A stretch of DNA of 61,268 bases, taken from Balneolaceae bacterium (GTDB taxonomy: Bacteria > Bacteroidota > Rhodothermia > Balneolales > Balneolaceae). The DNA is taken from the NCBI GenBank assembly GCA_017640605.1, contig JAEPQH010000022.1:1-61268 (forward strand), written 5' to 3'. Positions 55,843 through 61,268 of the stretch are shown here, piece after piece. Under the pieces are notes generated by a model that saw only the letters and a program-made list of their open reading frames with translations, was not told where the DNA came from and ran no database searches. Position numbers and translations under genes: made by a program. Position 1 is the stretch's first letter; each line of letters starts with the position of its first letter.

Positions 55843-57573
55843 TCACTTCACCAACAACATCTTTTTCGAAATCACTTGCTTTGCGACTTCCAACCGATAC
55901 AAATACATGCCCGACGACAACAAAGACGCGTCAAAATAGTGAGAATGAGTTCCTGCCGACATTTGCTTATTATCAATTAAAACAGCGATTTGTTGTCCGG
56001 TTATACTAAACACACTAAGACGTACATTCGAAGATTTCTGTAATCGAAACGTGAGCGTTGTTCCGGGATTAAACGGGTTTGGGTAGTTCTGCATCAAATC
56101 AATTTCGAGTGGGATTTCTTCATTAAACGATGTTGAACTTGGTTCTTTGAACGTGAAATCAGCAACTAGTGGCAGGTGATCGGATGCTGAAGTGGCATCG
56201 TTGGGATCCATTCCATATTGAGTTAAGGAATCGGCCGGAAGTGATGGTGTAAATAGAGCGTAGGAATTATCCAGAGTTAGCACAGAGCCTGAATAGACAA
56301 TATAATCCAATCGGCCGGCGCTGAAAGAACTTCCCGAGCTGTACCAGGTGAAACTTGTAGGCAATTCCGGATTCATGGGCTTGGCATCTTCAAAGGCGCT
56401 TCCATCCCAATCGGGATCAAAATCGGGACCATGAATGGTATTGTTGGTAATATCTCCGGTGATCAATGTTCGCTGTTGTTGAGCGAGCCCAACCAGATTC
56501 ATATCTCCCATAATCATAATCGGAGTATTTGCAGCAATATCGAAAGCCTCTCCATTTTTTGATTTTCGAACAAAAGCCATCATCGCATTAATTTCTCGTT
56601 GACGACCTTCATCTCCCGAACTGCAACAAGGTGGATGCGCCACAAGCGCTAACAGTTCTTTGTCGCCCAAGTCGAGTAAATAGGCCGCGTTTCCATCTAC
56701 AGATTGCTGCCTAAGCACCGGAAAACGACTTACAATGAGATTATCATTACCTGTATCTCCATAAAACCATTGTTCGCCTTCGCCTGATGGTAAAAACTGT
56801 TCCATCAACTCCGCTGTTTGTTGCCCACTGTTATCATAAATCTCCTGAAAGCCGATGATATCCGGCTCAATGGCAGAAATAATACGTTTGAAAGCGGCTT
56901 GTTTTGCAGGATCGAACAGGTCATCTCTTCGCACATTGTACGAGAGAACACGAAGATCAGAGAAAGCAGGTTTTTTGATTTGATAGGGCGAGGGGGAAAA
57001 ACTTCGTTCCGAATTAAGTTGATAGGTAAGCACTTCGTTCTTTTCAGGAATTTGATCTCCGGATGCACTCGTAATAACAATAGCGATGGTATTGCCAATA
57101 AAAAGTGGAGATCCATTAACGGAGGCATTCAAATCAATTTTAAGCTCAAACCAGGTGGATGTTACAGTGGGTGCAGAAACCAGACCAATGGAATACGAAT
57201 TGATGGTTGTGCTTGTACTTCGATGAACAGAACCTCTGCGCTGTCCCAAGTTATATTCAAGATCCGCACCGATTTCATCGCGAGTATTTCCGGTACCGGT
57301 GTCGTTATCAGTGTCGATGTATAGCGTAACATTGTTATTTTCTTGCAGGGTGATTTCAGCGCCTACTTCCAGATACAAATAAAGAAAGCGATCATCGTTA
57401 TGCACTTTCAATGCTCCAAAATTAACGGAACTGAACGCATCTTCACCATCTACATAAAGAGGATCGATGGTGTCCCAATCGGTTTTGGATTCATCGATAA
57501 ATACTTGTTGTGCATTTGTTGAGAGATGGCAGGTAACGAAGAATAGTAATAGAAAAGAATAAACTGGTTTCAA
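55843..57573 (-). CDS. secreted endonuclease/exonuclease/phosphatase-family protein with T9SS sorting domain
   Basis: A 576-residue protein built from: signal peptide (to about NAQ21), a beta-sandwich resembling CBM9/DOMON-like modules (about 22-190), an EEP-fold hydrolase domain (about 205-475) with LRVLSYNVRRDDLFDP, DIIGFQEI, MIMGDMNLVGL and the final ASDHLPLVADF, and a C-terminal type A T9SS sorting domain (about 490-576) with NYPNPFNPGTTLTFRL and SSGMYLYRLE. It should be exported through the type IX system and stay on the surface or be released, possibly degrading extracellular DNA or phosphoesters. Confidence 0.9.
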   Translation of the reverse strand: MKPVYSFLLLFFVTCHLSTNAQQVFIDESKTDWDTIDPLYVDGEDAFSSVNFGALKVHNDDRFLYLYLEVGAEITLQENNNVTLYIDTDNDTGTGNTRDEIGADLEYNLGQRRGSVHRSTSTTINSYSIGLVSAPTVTSTWFELKIDLNASVNGSPLFIGNTIAIVITSASGDQIPEKNEVLTYQLNSERSFSPSPYQIKKPAFSDLRVLSYNVRRDDLFDPAKQAAFKRIISAIEPDIIGFQEIYDNSGQQTAELMEQFLPSGEGEQWFYGDTGNDNLIVSRFPVLRQQSVDGNAAYLLDLGDKELLALVAHPPCCSSGDEGRQREINAMMAFVRKSKNGEAFDIAANTPIMIMGDMNLVGLAQQQRTLITGDITNNTIHGPDFDPDWDGSAFEDAKPMNPELPTSFTWYSSGSSFSAGRLDYIVYSGSVLTLDNSYALFTPSLPADSLTQYGMDPNDATSASDHLPLVADFTFKEPSSTSFNEEIPLEIDLMQNYPNPFNPGTTLTFRLQKSSNVRLSVFSITGQQIAVLIDNKQMSAGTHSHYFDASLLSSGMYLYRLEVAKQVISKKMLLVK

Positions 57574-57754
57574 GCGAGTAATATGAGGTTTAGTTAATTA
57601 CCTCAAAGGTAGTTGGTTTAGGCGAGTAAAAAGAAAATAATTAAGGGAGAAAAGATCATCGAGTAAGCAAGAATGGCGGATTAGCAGGAAAACAGAAAGC
57701 TCGGAATTCCTCAAAAATCAGTATCTGAATATTCGTAGATTCTCGCCTCACTCA

Positions 57755-58900
57755 ATGTCATATATTATGCCGCACCGACACAAGGAATTACAGGATTCCC
57801 GTAAACGAATCGACGAAATCGATACTCAAATTTTAGATTTGCTGGCTGAACGAGCAAAGACCGTTCAGCAGGTGATAAAGACGAAAGTCGAGAATCAATT
57901 GCCGGTATTTGTTCCTCAAAGAGAACAGGAAAAATCGGAGGCTTTTAAAGCGCTTGCTGCCGAACGTGGAATTAAACCGGAGTGGGCCGAAGATTTTCTG
58001 CGCCTGATTATGAGTTCATCTAGGGATAGTCAGTCTCGGGCGAAGTTTCCCATTGCTACCGAAGAACCTAAGCATATTCTTTATATCGGTGGCGAAGGAG
58101 GGATGGGGAAATTGTACAAGAGAATCACCGAGCAAACGGGGCATATAGCGTATTCCATCGACAAAAGTAACTGGTACGAATTAGATGAATGGGGAGAAAC
58201 GCTTGATTTGGTGATTATTACGGTTCCGATTAATGTAACCGAAAACGTGATTGAGCGATTGAAAGGCCGGCTGAATGAAAACACTATTTTGGCTGATTTT
58301 ACCTCCAATAAATCAAAGCCCATTCAGGCGATGTTGGAAGCACATGTCGGTCCGGTTTTAGGATTACACCCGATGCATGGCCCGGATGTTGAAAATTTGT
58401 CGAAACAATTGATGGTTGTTTGTCCGGCGCGGGATGCCGAAAAAGCCGAATGGTTTGTGAAACAGTGTGAGCTTTGGGGAATGCGCATCATTCAAGCTGA
58501 TCCGGAAAAGCACGATCATGTGATGCATTTGGTTCAAGGGTTGCGACACTTTGTGGCTTTGCTACATGGCTCGTTCATGAAGAAGTACGATCTCAAACCC
58601 GCCGATATGGTGGATTATTCATCGCCCATTTATCGTGCAGAATTGATGATGACCGGCCGGATTTTCGCACAAAGCGCAGAACTTTACGCCGATATCGTTT
58701 TTGCCAACGAAGAACGCAGAAAACTGTTGATTAACTTTTTCGAGCATCATCAAAAACTAGCGGAATTAGTACAACAGAATGATAGAGAAGGCTTTATTCG
58801 GGAGTTTGAAGGAGTGACCGATTTCTTCGGGAAGTTTGCTACACAGGCGCTGGAAGAATCCGGGTATTTGATTAATCGTTTGGCAGATCGATTTGCTTAA
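57755..58900 (+). CDS. tyrA: bifunctional chorismate mutase/prephenate dehydrogenase (T-protein)
   Basis: Makes 4-hydroxyphenylpyruvate for tyrosine. The 381-residue product fuses an AroQ chorismate mutase (residues about 10-95: RKRIDEIDTQILDLLAERAKTVQQV) with prephenate dehydrogenase, whose NAD-binding motif is GGEGGMGKLYKRI. LGLHPMHGPDVENLSKQ and HDHVMHLVQGLRHF are in the expected places. This arrangement is the E. coli-type T-protein. A second ATG at 57767 is possible. DUF1643 follows seven bases later. Confidence 0.92.
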   Translation: MSYIMPHRHKELQDSRKRIDEIDTQILDLLAERAKTVQQVIKTKVENQLPVFVPQREQEKSEAFKALAAERGIKPEWAEDFLRLIMSSSRDSQSRAKFPIATEEPKHILYIGGEGGMGKLYKRITEQTGHIAYSIDKSNWYELDEWGETLDLVIITVPINVTENVIERLKGRLNENTILADFTSNKSKPIQAMLEAHVGPVLGLHPMHGPDVENLSKQLMVVCPARDAEKAEWFVKQCELWGMRIIQADPEKHDHVMHLVQGLRHFVALLHGSFMKKYDLKPADMVDYSSPIYRAELMMTGRIFAQSAELYADIVFANEERRKLLINFFEHHQKLAELVQQNDREGFIREFEGVTDFFGKFATQALEESGYLINRLADRFA

Positions 58901-58906
58901 CTAAAA

Positions 58907-59476
58907 ATGTCTATGACTTTAGAAATTGATACGGATTCTGATACTGAGTTGTCAAAGAACTGGATCTACGACCACGACGAACCAAAAGCACGCTATTCGT
59001 TAGGACAAACAGGTGATAATCCACTCATTGGGATTGGAGTAAACCCGAGTACAGCCGTTCCGGGGAATTTAGATCCTACCGTTGCAGGAGTAGCTCGATG
59101 TGCTGCAGAACAAGGTTATGATGGCTGGATTATGTTGAACGTTTATCCGCAACGAGCCACCAACCCAAATAACATGCACAAGCGATTTCAAAAACAGCTT
59201 CATCAAAAAAATATGGAGGCGGTAGAGCGGTTGGTGTATAAACCGCTGGATGTTTGGTGCGCATGGGGAACTCTCATTGAAAAGAGACCTTATCTAAGCC
59301 AATGTATGCAAGAGATGTACGAAATTCTGGAGAACGCAGGATGCTCGTACTTTCGTCGCGGAGCAATCAGCAAAGCCGGACATCCACATCATCCGCTTTA
59401 TCTTCGAAAAACCGAGCCTATGGTTCCATTCGACATGAATCACTATACAAACACGGTGATTAAAAATTTAAAATGA
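58907..59476 (+). CDS. DUF1643 family protein
   Basis: A 189-residue protein of the DUF1643 family: RYSLGQTGDNPLIGIGVNPSTAVPGNLDPTV near residues 30-60, WIMLNVYPQRATNP, WCAWGTLIEKR, and the late GHPHHPLYLRK. The function is unknown. Members commonly occur in diverse bacteria as stand-alone genes. It follows tyrA directly, so it may be co-transcribed. Start ATG 58907, with an in-frame ATG at 58913. Confidence 0.85.
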   Translation: MSMTLEIDTDSDTELSKNWIYDHDEPKARYSLGQTGDNPLIGIGVNPSTAVPGNLDPTVAGVARCAAEQGYDGWIMLNVYPQRATNPNNMHKRFQKQLHQKNMEAVERLVYKPLDVWCAWGTLIEKRPYLSQCMQEMYEILENAGCSYFRRGAISKAGHPHHPLYLRKTEPMVPFDMNHYTNTVIKNLK

Positions 59477-59531
59477 AGAATTAAGGAAATAGGAATCAGG
59501 TAATCCGAAATCTTAAATCCATAATTTTCAA

Positions 59532-60152
59532 TTACACTTTCAAGCCGCCTTTGCCTTCGCGAACCAGCACAGGATCGCCGGAAGTTAAATCGATTACTGT
59601 AGTTGGTTCTATTTCACCCATACCGCCGTCAATCACCACATCCACCTGATGTTGCCACTCTTCCCAAATCAATTCGGGGTTGGTTGGATACTCCAAAATG
59701 TCGTCGTCTTTTTTGATGGAGGTTGAAACCACCGGATTACCAAGCATTTCTGTGATTTGTTGAATAATGGCATTGTCCGGAATTCGGATACCTACGGTTT
59801 TCTTTTTTCTGAACACATTGGGCAAAATATTACTGTGCGGAAGTATGAACGTATAAGGTCCCGGTAGTGAGCGTTTTAGAATTTTGAACGTACTAGTTTC
59901 GATTTGGGAGATGTGGTCCGACACTTGTTTAAAATCGGAGCAAATAAATGAGAGTTTCGTTTTTTCGACTTTTTCGCCTTTTATCTGAGCTACTCGTTCT
60001 ACCGCTTTTTTATTCATGATATCGCAACCCAGACTATACACGGTGTCGGTTGGGAATATTACCAGTCCTCCCTTTTTTAGGACTTCTACAACGTGACGTA
60101 CAATTTTTTGATCGGTATTCTCTTCGTATAGTTTGATGAATTCTGCGGCCAT
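59532..60152 (-). CDS. Sua5/YciO/YrdC-family protein (threonylcarbamoyladenylate synthase-like)
   Basis: A 206-residue YrdC-fold protein. KKGGLVIFPTDTVYSLGCDIMNK, IKGEKVEKTKLSFIC, the LPGPYTFILPHS loop and VGIRIPDN are present. TsaC/Sua5 form threonylcarbamoyl-AMP for tRNA t6A37; YciO-type relatives lack one Lys/Ser set and may do another reaction. The sequence KTKLSFIC in place of the usual KxRP... suggests the YciO branch. It lacks the Sua5 C-terminal domain. Confidence 0.85.
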   Translation of the reverse strand: MAAEFIKLYEENTDQKIVRHVVEVLKKGGLVIFPTDTVYSLGCDIMNKKAVERVAQIKGEKVEKTKLSFICSDFKQVSDHISQIETSTFKILKRSLPGPYTFILPHSNILPNVFRKKKTVGIRIPDNAIIQQITEMLGNPVVSTSIKKDDDILEYPTNPELIWEEWQHQVDVVIDGGMGEIEPTTVIDLTSGDPVLVREGKGGLKV

Positions 60153-60241
60153 ATTTTCCTCTTTTTTATTTTAAATCAGTTAGATAGGGTATTAATCAGG
60201 TGCTTACTTTTCTGAATTCAAAAAATCACAAAATTGGATGG

Positions 60242-61091
60242 AAAGCAATGGCTATTTTTAATTCAAAATGAAAGATTTATAATTAAAAATGTTCTTTTTG
60301 GGGTCATTGCGAGGAGTATGGGAATTATGAATCCATTGAGCTATGATGTCGACGAAGCAATCTCCTGATCAACGCCTTTAATGGGAGATCACGTCGTCGA
60401 TGAGAACTGAAATCTTCAAATAGTTATGTTTCTCCTCGTGATGACGGGTAGTTAGTTAATTTTAGGGTCGTTGCGAGGAGGCATTTTATTTCAATATTCA
60501 ATAACCAACAAGGAATAATCAGTGTTCAACTGCTGAGCCATTTGGGAGGAGTATGGGAAATTTTAATCTATTCATTCAACTTGTAGCGAAGCAATCTCTA
60601 TTTTAATTCAAAATGAAAGATTTAAAATTAAAAATGTTCTTTTTGGGGTCATTGCGAGGAGTATGGGACTGTGTAGCTCTGCTTCAAAAGAACTCGACGC
60701 GGCAATCTCCAAAGCAACGCCACGAACCGGAGATCACGTCGTCGATGAGAACTGAAATCTTCAAATAGTTATGTTTCTCCTCGTGATGACGGGTAGTTAG
60801 TTAATTTTAGGGTCATTGCGAGGAGGCATTTTATATCAATATTCAATAACCAACAAGGAATAATCAGTGTTCAGCTGCTGAGCCATTTGTGAGGAGTATG
60901 GGAAATTTTAATCTATTCATTCAACTTGTCGCGAAGCAATCTCTATTTTAATTCAAAATGAAAGATTTAAAATTAAAAATGTTATATGGGTCATTGCGAG
61001 GAGTATGGGACTGTGTAGCTCTGCTTCAATAGAACTCGACGCGGCAATCTCCAAAGCAACGCCACGAACCGGAGATCACGTCGTCGATGAG
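60242..61091. repeat. 345-bp tandem repeat, about 2.5 copies
   Basis: The marker ATTCAAAATG recurs at 60261, 60606 and 60951, that is with an exact period of 345. Each unit carries, in order: an AT-rich lead, GGTCATTGCGAGGAGTATGG, GCAATCTCC, GGAGATCACGTCGTCGATGA, CTCCTCGTGATGAC (an inverted copy of the lead motif), then a second GCGAGGAG. Copies 1 and 2 are full and copy 3 stops matching at about 61091. Copy 1 has a slightly different middle section. No protein-coding sense is visible. GTCATTGCGAGGAG/GCAATCTCC elements are known as dispersed repeats in this and other phyla; the tandem arrangement is the special point here. Confidence 0.9.
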
Positions 61092-61150
61092 GTTGTTCGC
61101 CTTGACCTTGTTTAGATACTCCTCGTGATTGTAGATGTTAGATAATTCGA

Positions 61151-61171
61151 GGACAAAAATTACCTTTGTCC
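61151..61171 (+). promoter_or_regulatory. hairpin just upstream of the last ORF
   Basis: GGACAAA and TTTGTCC (perfect 7-bp stem, 7-base loop) end one base before an ATG at 61172. It could be an element end or a translation-control hairpin. Confidence 0.35.
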
Positions 61172-61268
61172 ATGCGAATAAATACTCAAGACATGACTCT
61201 AGTTCGGAATTACTTACAGAAGTACCAATTTCTGTTTTCCGAATACGAACTAATTAAAGCAAAGAAAC
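61172..61268 (+). CDS. start of an ORF cut by the window end, possibly a transposase
   Basis: ATG at 61172 opens 32 codons that run off the window (MRINTQDMTLVRNYLQKYQF, then LFSEYELIKAKK). The charged helical start with YLQKYQFLFSEYELIKAKK reminds me of the N-termini of some DDE transposases in Bacteroidota, but the family cannot be proven from so little. It lies directly after the 345-bp tandem array and a hairpin, which would suit a mobile element. Confidence 0.35.
   Translation, partial: MRINTQDMTLVRNYLQKYQFLFSEYELIKAKK

Noticed and set aside
60242-61091. CRISPR array
   Set aside because: Repeat units are 345 bp with no regular short spacers, and no cas genes are present.

Overview
The window looks like a chromosomal segment from a Balneolaceae-like member of the Bacteroidota/Balneolota (Balneola, Gracilimonas or Rhodohalobacter type). 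The grounds are: a type IX secretion sorting domain, the small DUF4295 gene directly after rpmG, promoters of the TTG-(19-21)-TAnnTTTG type before rpmB, tRNA-Asp and ffh, a lid-less adenylate kinase, and moderate-to-low GC. The genus is inference. Most of the 61 kb is dense housekeeping sequence; accessory DNA appears as short insertions between housekeeping genes.

Layout. 1-1052: a GC-richer IS256-type transposase cut by the window edge, a decayed copy of the purM 3' end and a small antitoxin-like gene. 1143-2662: purM and a YfiT/DinB gene. 2663-3097: a gene-free, AT-rich region with eight TCCACA/TGTGGA cores, the best oriC candidate. 3098-11788: dtd, a phosphatase-superfamily metalloenzyme, an orphan AT-rich membrane gene, GDPD, patatin, and the glycerol set glpK-glpD-glpF. 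11820-16543: adk, rplS-trmD-rimM-rpsP and ffh on the minus strand; rpsP carries a very long acidic extension. 16944-25065: zinc-ribbon protein, VapBC-like toxin-antitoxin pair, exported protein, fabI, ruvC-ruvA, a PhoB/PhoR-like two-component pair, a mannose-1-phosphate guanylyltransferase and an MBL hydrolase. 25066-30380: envelope protein, glutathione peroxidase, tRNA-Asp, mnmG-rsmG and a WYL regulator; two parS-like sites lie at the start of and inside rsmG. 30389-34253: glutaminase, GH20 hexosaminidase, Ca/Na antiporter, DUF2200. 34288-36358: an AT-rich type II restriction-modification pair (NgoFVII/BfiI-like nuclease plus C5-methyltransferase) directly behind gyrA. 36365-45402: gyrA and gyrB, then rpmB-rpmG-DUF4295, yqeY, cvpA, tyrS, xth and a MarR regulator. 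45639-53114: RhlE helicase, a retropepsin-like protease, two exported proteins, and a flavodoxin-like oxidoreductase, a membrane gene broken by one stop codon and an HxlR regulator with palindromic operators. 53111-60152: uvrB, a DUF559 nuclease gene between inverted palindromic repeats, a secreted T9SS nuclease, tyrA, DUF1643 and a Sua5/YciO protein. 60242-61091: about 2.5 tandem copies of a 345-bp repeat, then the start of an ORF cut by the window end.

The glycerol genes form one pathway: GlpF admits glycerol, GlpK phosphorylates it, GlpD oxidises it, and the upstream GDPD could supply glycerol-3-phosphate. The DnaA-box cluster and the parS sites together suggest the origin-proximal part of the chromosome. 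However, the rpsP operon and gyrBA would then run against the fork, so the origin call needs a GC-skew test.

The most unusual items are the DUF559 gene bounded by inverted copies of a palindromic repeat (a candidate nuclease-linked mobile cassette), the parS site that contains the rsmG start codon, the oriC candidate, the relic of the purM 3' end, and the 345-bp tandem array.
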